A stretch of 32,474 bases of DNA from TWA4 sp964613155. Its GTDB lineage: Bacteria > Bacillota > Clostridia > Lachnospirales > Lachnospiraceae. The stretch covers positions 1-32,474 of the forward strand of contig CAZTHP010000020.1 of NCBI GenBank assembly GCA_964613155.1. Reading direction: 5' to 3'. Below are positions 1-7,144 of this stretch, piece by piece (position 1 is the stretch's first letter; each line of letters begins with the position of its first letter). A model generated the notes under the pieces. The model saw only the letters and a list, made by a program, of their open reading frames with translations, searched no databases and had not been told where the DNA came from. The translations under genes were made by a program, and so were the position numbers.

Positions 1-395
1 GCTACCTTAACCCACCGTATAAAGCCAGTGGGATTGCGGTAGCCACCTTTTCAAAGACAGCCATAATCCCGCTAATCAACCAGAGAATCTCAACCACTGA
101 CTGATACTCCAAAGTCTAAAGCTCGTTGGGTTCTTATATACAGGCACTTTCAAATATCCCCAAAAGAGTATAGGACGAATGAGCTTCTATAAGACTTTTA
201 CTATCAACCTTACTATCAACCATTCCTTTGAATGAATGAACAATAGCATTGGGCTCACTCAAAACCTATTTCTATTTTTTCATTTCAAATCGCAATATTA
301 CTTAAATTTCTATGTCCTTTTCATCTACTAGTTTCTGGTGAACTACATCGGCAATTGAATAACCGAGGATTCCCGCTTTCTATCCTAAACATGGA
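1..395. other. Non-coding or degenerate stretch downstream of birA
   Basis: No convincing gene is visible. On the minus strand a 25-codon open stretch at 302-379 reads KAGILGYSIADVVHQ and onward, ends in TAA, and is cut off upstream by a TAG at 380-382; it looks like the tail of a protein that is no longer complete. A second short hydrophobic minus-strand stretch ends with TAG at 2-4 and includes the residues VVEILWLISGIMAVFEK; it has no ribosome binding site and no good start. A 29-codon ORF with ATG near 215 (MVDSKVDSKSLIEAH) follows an AAAGG, but I do not recognise it. The stretch could hold remnants of a decayed gene or mobile element, or be chance. Confidence 0.3.
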
Positions 396-1214
396 TTAAA
401 TATAGCCTGCTATCCCGCGTACTGATACTTCCCCTGAACAAATCGCCTCTCGCATCCCATTGGCTCTCCGTACCCATAATGCACCCGTTTCATCAATTCC
501 TTCTGCTTCTGCACAAAAAGAATCTGCCTTGCCAACAATCCGCACTTCCCGATTACAATTTACCAAATGTGCATTATAGCATTCCTTTATTCCTGTCAAA
601 TTTCCATGCACAAGAAAATCCGCATAATAGTGCTCAAAACTTTGACAAACTGCACCAGCAAGCTGTGCACGGCAAAATGATTTTCCCGCTGCAATGGCTA
701 ATGAAGTGGCTTTTCCACAAAGTTCTTCTGGAAATATCTGGTTATTCACATTAATTCCGATTCCAGGCACGATATAGCGGATAACTTCCCCTTCCATGCA
801 CATTTCCGTCAAAATCCCGCAAACTTTCTTTCCTTCTATCACCAGGTCATTCGGCCATTTGATCTGCACCGGCAGCCCGGTCACATTTTCAATCGCTTCC
901 CTAACGGCCATTGCCGCAACCAGCGTTACCATAGATGCCTGATAAGGCGAAAAGGTCGGTCTTAAAACAGCAGACATCCAAAGTCCGCAGCCCGCTGGAG
1001 AACTCCACGTCCGTCCCAGACGTCCTCGCCCTTGCTTTTGACGGTCGGCAACGACCAGTGTTCCCTCAGGCGCTCCATTTTCCCCCAACGATTTCGCTTC
1101 CAAATTTGTAGAATCCAGCACATCATGAAAATATAACATCTTTCCCATCCAACGGGTCTTCATCCAATGTTTCAATGCCTGACTAGATAAATGATCGGTT
1201 TCTGCTCTCCCCAT
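396..1214 (-). CDS. birA: Biotin--[acetyl-CoA carboxylase] ligase, BirA-type without the HTH domain
   Basis: Activates biotin to biotinyl-AMP and attaches it to the lysine of biotin carboxyl carrier proteins in the cytoplasm. The 272-residue protein shows the ligase core: DSTN near residues 34-37, the biotinyl-AMP loop GRGRLGR at 62-68, KWPND at 119-123 and GIGINVN at 151-157, with a short C-terminal SH3-like domain. It lacks the N-terminal winged helix of the E. coli bifunctional protein, so it should be a plain ligase and not a repressor. The frame is open to a GTG at 1223, but the AGGAAA motif abuts that GTG and is better spaced for the ATG at 1214. A 33-34 bp repeat array lies just upstream. 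Confidence 0.95.
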   Translation of the reverse strand: MGRAETDHLSSQALKHWMKTRWMGKMLYFHDVLDSTNLEAKSLGENGAPEGTLVVADRQKQGRGRLGRTWSSPAGCGLWMSAVLRPTFSPYQASMVTLVAAMAVREAIENVTGLPVQIKWPNDLVIEGKKVCGILTEMCMEGEVIRYIVPGIGINVNNQIFPEELCGKATSLAIAAGKSFCRAQLAGAVCQSFEHYYADFLVHGNLTGIKECYNAHLVNCNREVRIVGKADSFCAEAEGIDETGALWVRRANGMREAICSGEVSVRGIAGYI

Positions 1215-1258
1215 TTTGTTCACTTTCCTATTCGATTCCTAATTGTTTCCTGTCTTTC

Positions 1259-1347
1259 TCTCTGTCCGGCATTTTGATTCCGGTTCTTTTAATCTCTGCC
1301 CAGCATTTCGATTCCGGTTCTTTTATCTCCGCCCGGCATTTCGATTC
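1259..1347. repeat. Tandem repeat array, 33-34 bp unit, about 2.7 copies
   Basis: Near-identical units start at about 1259, 1293 and 1326; each contains the core GGCATTTCGATTCC or a one- or two-base variant. The array sits in the presumed leader of birA, 45 bp before its start. It shares no obvious sequence with the other arrays in the window. Confidence 0.8.
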
Positions 1348-1392
1348 CTTCCCCGTCACGATCCACTCCCAATCATTCTCCTGACAAAGAAG

Positions 1393-1421
1393 ATAGGGAC
1401 AAAACATTTGCTTGCCCCTAT
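1393..1421 (-). terminator. Probable terminator after the small membrane gene
   Basis: On the minus strand ATAGGGGCAA pairs with TTGTCCCTAT (10 bp including one G-U) around a 9-nt loop, followed by a weak U-rich run (CTTCTTTG). It begins 27 bp after the stop of the 97-residue membrane protein. The tail is poor, so termination may be incomplete. Confidence 0.5.
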
Positions 1422-1447
1422 TACACTCTGTGGATTACTCCCATTAT

Positions 1448-1741
1448 TTAAATGCTGACTGCGCTGATAATTGCCAAAATGAAAAAGAAAATGCCTAAAA
1501 TCAGGACACCGATTCCCGAAACAGGGCGATTTCTCCCTGGACGAATCGCGTTCATCCGCGCATATGCACTGGTAAAATTCAAAACGGAAGCCAGGAAAAA
1601 GATAATCGGATAACAATATACATTTTTCATAGGTTTTAAAAATACAATCACTGCTAATACAATAATCGCAAGACAAATTCCAATATGAATAAAATCTACA
1701 ATCATATTAATCATATGCATACTGTTCTTTTTTCGATTCAT
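1448..1741 (-). CDS. Small three-helix membrane protein, function unknown
   Basis: Encodes 97 residues that I cannot assign to a known function. Three hydrophobic stretches are visible: about residues 9-33 (MINMIVDFIHIGICLAII and on), 38-54 (YCYPIIFFLASVLNF) and 76-96 (GVLILGIFFFILAII). The basic N-terminus (MNRKK) suggests it faces the cytoplasm. Between the second and third helices lies a polar segment rich in Arg, Asn and Pro (RMNAIRPGRNRP). The frame is open to 1801, but the ATG at 1741 has AAAGGA upstream at usable spacing and excludes a stretch built from the 25-bp repeat array, so I chose it. It stands alone between argF and birA, each side separated by repeats. Confidence 0.7.
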   Translation of the reverse strand: MNRKKNSMHMINMIVDFIHIGICLAIIVLAVIVFLKPMKNVYCYPIIFFLASVLNFTSAYARMNAIRPGRNRPVSGIGVLILGIFFFILAIISAVSI

Positions 1742-1761
1742 ACATGAATTCCTTTCATTAT

Positions 1762-1925
1762 CACAGGCTTTTTTATCTGTGAAATCACAGATTTTCTCCA
1801 TTTACAAAACTACAGGCTTTTCTTATTTGCAAAATTACAGATTTTTCCCGCTTACAAAACTACAGACCTTTCTTATCTGCAAAATTACAAACTTTTCCAT
1901 CTTATAAGATCACAAGAGGCTTTTC
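1762..1925. repeat. Tandem repeat array, 25 bp unit, about 6 copies
   Basis: Units begin at 1762, 1786, 1811, 1836, 1861, 1886 and (partial) 1911. Each has the form (T/C)ACAG-A-CTTTT followed by TT-CAAAA(C/T). Alternate units resemble each other more closely, suggesting a 50-bp higher-order period. The array fills the gap between the argF stop and the small membrane gene. Confidence 0.85.
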
Positions 1926-1944
1926 ACTTCTGCAAATTACGCTG

Positions 1945-2940
1945 TTATTCTGCGTCCATCAACGTTGCATACATTACAGCTTTAATCGAATGCATACGGT
2001 TTTCTGCTTCATCAAATACAACCGACTGTTCAGATTCAAATACCTCATCGGTTACTTCCATCTCATCAATACCAAATTTCTGGCTGATCTGCGCACCAAT
2101 CTTTGTCTTCAGATCGTGGAATGCAGGCAGACAATGCATAAAGATCGCATCTTTGGCAGCATTAGCCATACATGCAGCGTTTACCTGATACGGTCCTAAC
2201 TCGCAAATACGAGTTTCCCATACTTCATCCGGTTCTCCCATGGAAACCCATACATCTGTATAAATAACCTGTGCATCTTTTGTTGCTTTCATCACATCTT
2301 CTTCCAGTGTGATCGTTGCACCAGTTTCTGCTGCGATTTCACGGCAAACAGCAACCAGCTCTTCATTCGGGAAATATGCCTTCGGTGCGCAAGCGGTAAA
2401 ATGCATACCTAATTTTGCACAGGTTACCATCAAAGAATTGCCCATATTATAACGTGCATCGCCCATATAAACGAACTTCACACCCTTTAAGCCACCTAAA
2501 TGTTCGCGAATTGTCAGCATATCTGCAATCATCTGTGTCGGATGAAATTCATTTGTCAAACCATTCCAAACGGGAACACCTGCGTACTTCGCCAGTTCTT
2601 CAACAATTTCCTGTCCATATCCGCGATATTCAATTCCGTCAAACATCCTGCCTAATACTCTAGCTGTATCGGCAATACTTTCTTTCTTACCAATCTGAGA
2701 ACCGCTGGGATCCAGATATGTACATCCCATTCCCAGATCATAAGCCGCAACTTCAAAAGAACATCTTGTTCTGGTACTGGTCTTTTCAAAAATCAAAGCA
2801 ATATTCTTGCCTGTCAGACATTTATCAACGATTCCTGCTTTCTTCTGCGCTTTTAATTTAGCAGAAAGATCAATCAAATATTCAATTTCCTCTGGTGTAA
2901 AATCAAGAAGCTTTAAAAAATTACGTCCTTTTAAATTCAT
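1945..2940 (-). CDS. argF: Ornithine carbamoyltransferase
   Basis: Transfers the carbamoyl group between carbamoyl phosphate and ornithine/citrulline in the cytoplasm. The 331-residue protein has the family's usual length and all expected motifs: carbamoyl-phosphate loop STRTR at 55-59, HPTQ at 133-136, the ornithine-side D-x3-SMG at 229-235, and HCLP at 269-272. The ATG at 2940 is preceded by GGGAGG; an upstream in-frame ATG at 3003 adds 21 residues that do not belong to the family and was rejected. No arginine biosynthesis or deiminase genes are nearby, so an anabolic (argF) or catabolic (arcB) role cannot be settled from context; the symbol is given for the enzyme. A candidate attenuator and an operator-like palindrome lie upstream. 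Confidence 0.95.
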   Translation of the reverse strand: MNLKGRNFLKLLDFTPEEIEYLIDLSAKLKAQKKAGIVDKCLTGKNIALIFEKTSTRTRCSFEVAAYDLGMGCTYLDPSGSQIGKKESIADTARVLGRMFDGIEYRGYGQEIVEELAKYAGVPVWNGLTNEFHPTQMIADMLTIREHLGGLKGVKFVYMGDARYNMGNSLMVTCAKLGMHFTACAPKAYFPNEELVAVCREIAAETGATITLEEDVMKATKDAQVIYTDVWVSMGEPDEVWETRICELGPYQVNAACMANAAKDAIFMHCLPAFHDLKTKIGAQISQKFGIDEMEVTDEVFESEQSVVFDEAENRMHSIKAVMYATLMDAE

Positions 2941-3032
2941 AGTATCCTCCCTAATCACTACGGCAGCTTCCGTCCCCCTACCGCTGTCCTTTTTCAGTTT
3001 CATGCAAGCACAGACCTCGATTCATTTTTAAA

Positions 3033-3150
3033 TGATTCATCGAATATTCATCGACTCATTCCTTAATTCATTCATCGAATATTCATCGACTCATTCTTTA
3101 ATTCATTCATCGAATATTCATCGACTTATTACTCAATTCATTTCTGAATG
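3033..3150. repeat. Tandem repeat array, 35 bp unit, about 3 copies
   Basis: The core CGAATATTCATCGACT recurs at 3041, 3076 and 3111, exactly 35 bp apart, joined by variants of CATTCTTTAATTCATT. The array lies in the argF leader, between the candidate attenuator and the argF ribosome binding site. Confidence 0.9.
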
Positions 3151-3160
3151 ATTCCTCATG

Positions 3161-3205
3161 AAAAAATAAAGTCAGGGTCTGTCGCGTATTAAGGACAAAC
3201 CCTGA
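3161..3205 (-). terminator. Terminator inside the argF leader (candidate attenuator)
   Basis: On the minus strand TCAGGGTTTGTC (3205-3194) pairs with GACAGACCCTGA (3183-3172), 12 bp with one G-U, and is followed by CTTTATTTTTTC. It lies about 30 nt downstream of a consensus promoter at 3240-3268, so it would act on argF transcripts before the gene. An 11-bp perfect palindrome CCTGAATCAGG (3211-3201) overlaps the 5' arm and could form a competing antiterminator. It could instead simply end transcripts of the SPFH gene upstream. Confidence 0.7.
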
Positions 3206-3239
3206 TTCAGGTTATCTGTAACTTCCGTTTCTACGGAGT

Positions 3240-3268
3240 ATTATATCAATTTTTTTTTGAAACTTCAA
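3240..3268 (-). promoter_or_regulatory. Sigma-A promoter for argF
   Basis: The -35 is TTGAAG (3268-3263), the spacer 17 bp and the -10 a perfect TATAAT (3245-3240). The predicted transcript starts near 3233 and has a leader of nearly 300 nt containing a small CCGT/ACGG hairpin, the attenuator and the 35-bp repeats. Confidence 0.75.
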
Positions 3269-3279
3269 CTATAAGTTTC

Positions 3280-3299
3280 TTATGCAGGATTCTGCATAA
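3280..3299. promoter_or_regulatory. Palindrome upstream of the argF promoter, possible operator
   Basis: A perfect 8-bp inverted repeat, TTATGCAG-GATT-CTGCATAA, lies 11 bp upstream of the argF -35. Its TGCA/TTGCA flavour is loosely like an ArgR half-site, but it does not match the Firmicutes ARG box well enough to assign. Confidence 0.45.
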
Positions 3300-3363
3300 T
3301 TTTGCACCAAAGGCTTATACAGTGAATTTATCCTGCCTTGCTCTTGTCGGTTATCTGCCGCAC

Positions 3364-4284
3364 TTACTGCTCTTTTACAACTTCTGCGACCGATTTTGCC
3401 AGACCTGCAACTCCCTGGATTTCAGAAGGAATGATGATCTTGGTTGCTTTTCCATCTGCTGCTTTTTCAAATGCTTCCAGACTCTTTAAGCGAAGAACTG
3501 CTTCATCTGCACCTGCTTCTTTCAAAAGCCGGATACCTTCTGCCGTTGCCTTCTGTACTTTTAAGATTGCTTCCGCTTCACCTTCTGATTCACGGATACG
3601 TTTTTCCTTTTCTGCTTCTGCACGAAGGATTGCTGCCTGTTTCTCAGCTTCTGCTGCAAGAATTGCCTGTTCTTTCAAACCTTCTGCAACTAATACGGTT
3701 GATTTCTTTTCCCCTTCTGCCTGCAGAATCTTTTCACGACGTTCACGTTCTGCTTTCATCTGTTTTTCCATGGAATCCTGAATTTCTCTCGGAGGAATGA
3801 TGTTCTTCAGCTCAACACGATTCACTTTGATTCCCCAAGGGTCAGTTGCTTCATCCAAAGCAGCACGCATATGCGTATTGATCAGTTCGCGAGAGGTTAA
3901 GGTCTGATCCAGCTCCAGATCACCAATAATATTACGAAGTGTGGTCGCTGTCAGATTTTCAATTGCCATTAAAGGATTTTCTACACCATATGCAAACAGC
4001 TTCGGATCGGTAATCTGAAAAAATACGACCGTATCAATCTGCATGGTAACATTATCCTTTGTGATAACCGGCTGAGGCGGGAAATCTACAACCTGTTCTT
4101 TTAAATTTACTTTACGAGCGACACGATCAATGAACGGCACTTTAAAATGAATTCCAACTGACCATGTTGTTAAATAACCGCCTAAACGTTCTACAACCAT
4201 TGCCTTTGCCTGCGGTACAACCGTTACGCAGGATGCTAGGATCACAATTAAAATAATTGCAAGAATTAAAAAACCCCATCTCAT
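3364..4284 (-). CDS. SPFH/stomatin-like membrane scaffold protein (QmcA type)
   Basis: A 306-residue band-7/SPFH protein thought, like its relatives, to organise membrane microdomains. It has one N-terminal membrane anchor (residues 4-22), the SPFH domain (about 25-185, with VVERLGGY, PFIDRV and the PPREIQDSMEKQMKAERERRE transition), and a long Ala/Glu/Lys coiled coil (about 185-260) rich in EAE-KQAAILRAEAE repeats that drives oligomerisation. The ATG at 4284 has AGGAGG overlapping the last codons of nfeD, and only 3 bp separate the two genes, so they are one transcriptional and probably translationally coupled unit. NfeD-SPFH pairing is a well-known conserved arrangement. Confidence 0.93.
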   Translation of the reverse strand: MRWGFLILAIILIVILASCVTVVPQAKAMVVERLGGYLTTWSVGIHFKVPFIDRVARKVNLKEQVVDFPPQPVITKDNVTMQIDTVVFFQITDPKLFAYGVENPLMAIENLTATTLRNIIGDLELDQTLTSRELINTHMRAALDEATDPWGIKVNRVELKNIIPPREIQDSMEKQMKAERERREKILQAEGEKKSTVLVAEGLKEQAILAAEAEKQAAILRAEAEKEKRIRESEGEAEAILKVQKATAEGIRLLKEAGADEAVLRLKSLEAFEKAADGKATKIIIPSEIQGVAGLAKSVAEVVKEQ

Positions 4285-4287
4285 AAA

Positions 4288-4728
4288 TTATACCTCCTGT
4301 ATGTGTTTTTTTACGATAAGTTTCACACCTCTGATTTCTACGATCTCAACCTGTTCGCCTTGTACAAAACTCGTTCGATCATCTGTACTTCGTGCGGTCC
4401 AAATCTGGCCGCTGATACTTGCCTGACCTTTATTGCTCATATTATCAATATCTTCCGTTACAACCGCGATTTTTCCGATCAAACTGTCTACATTCGTCTT
4501 AACCGTGCGGCTGTTCAGATATTTCACGGCTACAGGTCTTGTAAAATAAAGAAGAATCAGTGAAACTACGATCAATACTACCAGCTGAATAAACAAATTC
4601 GCACCCAGATTTGCTGCAATAAAAGCGGCAAGTGAACCAGCTGCAAACCAGATTGTTGTCAATCCCATTGTGGCGAGTTCAATTCCGATAAAAAGAATAC
4701 AAATCAATAGCCAGTAAATTGCTTCCAT
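4288..4728 (-). CDS. NfeD-like membrane protein
   Basis: Encodes the 146-residue short form of NfeD: hydrophobic segments at about 3-21, 26-40 and 46-63, then an OB-fold domain (about 80-145, including LIGKIAVVTEDI and GEQVEIVEIRGVKLIVKK). It lacks the ClpP-like protease domain of long NfeD proteins. These short forms work with the SPFH partner, here encoded immediately downstream. The ATG at 4728 follows GGAGGAAAGG; an upstream start at 4776 would add 16 residues encoded by repeat-derived sequence and is less likely. Confidence 0.9.
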   Translation of the reverse strand: MEAIYWLLICILFIGIELATMGLTTIWFAAGSLAAFIAANLGANLFIQLVVLIVVSLILLYFTRPVAVKYLNSRTVKTNVDSLIGKIAVVTEDIDNMSNKGQASISGQIWTARSTDDRTSFVQGEQVEIVEIRGVKLIVKKHIQEV

Positions 4729-4765
4729 ATTTTGCTTCCTTTCCTCCGATTTTCCGATTGAGAAA

Positions 4766-4910
4766 TGCATGAACAATCCACTTTCATCTACATCTGCATT
4801 CGTAATGCAGGATTGTTCATTCTTATCTGCATCTGCATTCGTAATACTGAATTATTCATTCTTATCTGCATCTGCATTCATAATGCTGAATCGTCCATTT
4901 TCATCTCAGG
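4766..4910. repeat. Tandem repeat array, 39 bp unit, about 3.5 copies
   Basis: CATCTGCATTC(G/A)TAAT recurs at 4791, 4830 and 4869 with an exact 39-bp period, with TTCATTCTTAT between copies. It lies in the leader of nfeD, between the promoter at 4977-5005 and the ribosome binding site. Plus-strand ORFs across it are a by-product of the period being a multiple of three. Confidence 0.9.
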
Positions 4911-4976
4911 AACTGTCCTCTGGCAAAACAGCTGCTGCTTATGTACACGAAAATACCGGATAATTTCGATATTTTT

Positions 4977-5005
4977 ATTTTAGCATTAAACAAGTGCGGA
5001 ATCAA
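4977..5005 (-). promoter_or_regulatory. Sigma-A promoter for nfeD-SPFH
   Basis: The -35 is TTGATT (5005-5000), spacer 17 bp, -10 TAAAAT (4982-4977). The predicted leader is about 240 nt and contains the 39-bp repeat array. Confidence 0.65.
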
Positions 5006-5077
5006 ATTAATATTTATTACGGAAATATGACAAATCATAAATTTCCTATGAACTCATCTATATAAGAGCTCTCACTA

Positions 5078-5180
5078 GAATTACAGGTTTTCAAACCAGA
5101 AACCAGATCAAGAATTACAGGTTTTCAAACCAGAAACCAGATCAAGAATTATATGCTTTCAAACTAGAAAACCGCTTCAA
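5078..5180. repeat. Tandem repeat array, 34 bp unit, about 3 copies
   Basis: GAATTACAGGTTTTCAAACC begins at 5078 and 5112, and a decayed copy begins at 5146: an exact 34-bp period. The array lies between the terminator of the wall-hydrolase gene and the nfeD promoter. Confidence 0.85.
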
Positions 5181-5202
5181 AACATTACATGCTTTTAAGC
5201 AA

Positions 5203-5266
5203 CAAAAAAGCTGCTTCTTGCTGGAGCAGTTCTGCTTTCGCAGAATCCAGCTAAGAAACAGCCTTT
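5203..5266 (-). terminator. Large branched terminator of the wall-hydrolase gene
   Basis: On the minus strand AAAGGCTGTTTCTTAGCTGGA pairs, with two bulges and a G-U, with TCCAGCAAGAAGCAGCTTT. It encloses a perfect inner hairpin TTCTGC-GAAA-GCAGAA and runs into six Ts. It starts about 90 nt after the stop codon. Confidence 0.8.
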
Positions 5267-5354
5267 GTAATCTGAATCTGTTTTTTAAATCAAATTTGCT
5301 CTGAAATCAAATTCGAAAAGCATTCTCCTCTGAAACAGATTTTCATCTTTGTTC

Positions 5355-6647
5355 TTAGAAGAAGCAATTATCTCCGATGACAACAGAATTGCTGTGTGAA
5401 GACGGGCTTGTTGCCCATACTGCACGAAACTGCATTCGATTGCCGATATTATTATTGCCTGCCAGAGCGGCTTTTGCAGCGCTTACACAGGTACTGCTCG
5501 GTCCGTTTGATAAGAAGCGATTTAATGCACCACTTGTTACGGTACCAAACTGTCCACGCTGGTAGATGACACCGCGGATGGAGTTCGGATAAGAAGAACT
5601 GCGTACACGGTTCAATACGACATTGGCTACTGCCAAACAGTTTTCATAGTTGGTTCCTGCTTCGTATTGGCAAAGTGCTGCAAGTAATGTCACATCATCG
5701 GTATCTGCTGCATACGAATCTCTTTTAGAAGATGAACTAGAACCTGAACCTGAAGATGCACTGGAATTGCTTCCTGCTGACTGCGCTTTGGCAGCTGCTG
5801 CGGCTGCGGCGGCTTCTTCTGCGGCTTTGCGTTCTGCTTCTTTTTTCGCTGCAAGATTTGCATAACTTTTAAGTGTCTTCAAAGATACGGCTTCGCCCGT
5901 TTTTTCAGCTACTTTTACATATTCTGCACTTACGTAGCCTTCCAGATCTGTGGTATAACGGATCTTCACCCATTCTTTTCCCTGAGAAAGTACCATAAAT
6001 TTGGATCCTTTTTTCAAAACGGATACCACATCTGCATCTGTGCTGGCCTTTGCTCTAAGATTTAATGTTTTCGCGGTTACAGTTGCAACCGAAGGATCTA
6101 CCTTTTCCAAATACTGCTCTGCTTTTTTACCAGTTAATACGTAATCCTTATGAACCCAACCGGTTACATTACCAGAATTGATCATGTACCAGTTTCCCTT
6201 TTTCCGAAGCACTTCACCAGTGCATCCTCGGAATAATTTACCCTTTACATCAGCATCCTTATTCGGTTTCTTTCGGATATTTAAAGAATTCTCTACTTTT
6301 GCTGTAAGAGTAATGTTTTCTTCTTTCGCAGCCTCTGTTTTCGTGGATTTCGTATCTGCGGATTCCGCTTTTGCTGATCCCTGTACAGCTTCTTCTTTTA
6401 ATTCCAGTTCTCCGGAAATAACTGCTGCCAGACCTGCAACTTCACGGCTTCCATTCAGATTTACACTATCTGTCGAAGTTTTGTTTTCCAATATGCCAAC
6501 TTCCAGGATATTTCCTGCATTAGCAACGCTTCTCTCATAGCTCTGCTGTTCTTCTACAACAGGTGCATACGGATTAGCAAGGAAGAAACATCCGGCAAGA
6601 CAGGTAATTACTGCAGCTTTAAGAGCTGCTTTACCAAGCTTTGTCAT
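5355..6647 (-). CDS. Secreted cell-wall hydrolase: two SH3b domains plus SleB-type domain
   Basis: A 430-residue exported peptidoglycan hydrolase. Residues 1-27 form a signal peptide or anchor (MTKLGKAALKAAVITCLAG). Two bacterial SH3 domains lie at about 112-172 and 187-246, each with the LN-R-K start and a GW/GY-V end. An Ala/Lys/Glu-rich linker (264-290) and a Ser/Gly stretch (293-308) follow. The C-terminal 110 residues are a SleB/hydrolase_2 domain, with Glu329 in the position of the catalytic glutamate and the NVVLNRV and YQRGQF segments. The family cleaves glycan strands in spore cortex or vegetative wall; the SH3 domains suggest a vegetative, wall-bound role. The ATG at 6647 follows GGAGG. 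A promoter and a WalR-type box lie just upstream. Confidence 0.9.
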   Translation of the reverse strand: MTKLGKAALKAAVITCLAGCFFLANPYAPVVEEQQSYERSVANAGNILEVGILENKTSTDSVNLNGSREVAGLAAVISGELELKEEAVQGSAKAESADTKSTKTEAAKEENITLTAKVENSLNIRKKPNKDADVKGKLFRGCTGEVLRKKGNWYMINSGNVTGWVHKDYVLTGKKAEQYLEKVDPSVATVTAKTLNLRAKASTDADVVSVLKKGSKFMVLSQGKEWVKIRYTTDLEGYVSAEYVKVAEKTGEAVSLKTLKSYANLAAKKEAERKAAEEAAAAAAAAKAQSAGSNSSASSGSGSSSSSKRDSYAADTDDVTLLAALCQYEAGTNYENCLAVANVVLNRVRSSSYPNSIRGVIYQRGQFGTVTSGALNRFLSNGPSSTCVSAAKAALAGNNNIGNRMQFRAVWATSPSSHSNSVVIGDNCFF

Positions 6648-6740
6648 AAATTCCTCCATTAATCATGTAAGCTGATCGTTGTTACTTTATTTCCATATTC
6701 TGATAGTTTGCAGTTTTGTTGTTAACATTTTATTATCTTT

Positions 6741-6757
6741 GTTACAAAAATGTTACA
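6741..6757 (-). promoter_or_regulatory. WalR(YycF)-type box at the wall-hydrolase promoter
   Basis: On the minus strand TGTAAC-ATTTT-TGTAAC matches the published WalR consensus TGTWAH-N5-TGTWAH at every defined position. It lies just downstream of the -10 and overlaps the predicted transcription start, a placement that would favour repression. WalRK controls wall hydrolases in Firmicutes, which fits the gene. Confidence 0.65.
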
Positions 6758-6760
6758 GGT

Positions 6761-6789
6761 ATGATAACAAATTTTTACTCACTTGTCAA
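6761..6789 (-). promoter_or_regulatory. Sigma-A promoter for the wall-hydrolase gene
   Basis: A perfect -35 TTGACA (6789-6784), 17-bp spacer and -10 TATCAT (6766-6761). Predicted start near 6754, leader about 107 nt. From here to 7003 I see no gene. Confidence 0.8.
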
Positions 6790-7003
6790 GCCGTATTCGT
6801 CGCATTTTCCTCTTTTTATAGTCGAATTTACGCATTTTTCATCAATTTCGGAGATTCTTTTTATTATTTTCCGTTGTTTTGCCGATTTCGCGACACAAAA
6901 TACTTTATAACAAAAACAAATTTACGTTCTCGATCGTAAAAAAGAAACGATTCTTTGTGAATGGTGAACGAGGAACTATCCATGATAACAGAGGCGAATC
7001 CAT

Positions 7004-7033
7004 AAAAAAAAAGCCGGAAAACCGACTTTTTTT
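7004..7033. terminator. Bidirectional terminator after the apt-methyltransferase operon
   Basis: AAAAAGCCGG and CCGACTTTTT form a stem with one mismatch and an AAAA loop, with A and T runs on both sides so that it reads either way. It serves the minus-strand methyltransferase gene ending at 7145. A second hairpin, CTCCGA/TCGGAG (7053-7074), precedes it in the 3' untranslated region. Confidence 0.75.
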
Positions 7034-7144
7034 ATCTCACATCTTTGGACTACTCCGATTTTTATAAGTCGGAGCTTCCTGCTTCCAATTATTTTTTACA
7101 CACAAGCTTAACAAGGAACTCGTTTCTATCCGAACATAAAAAAC

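Noticed and set aside
1945..3003. Longer argF start at 3003
   Set aside because: The extra 21 residues are not part of the family and the ATG at 2940 has a proper GGGAGG site.
4765..4983. Plus-strand ORFs with repeated ICIRN words
   Set aside because: Artefact of the 39-bp array, antisense to the nfeD leader.
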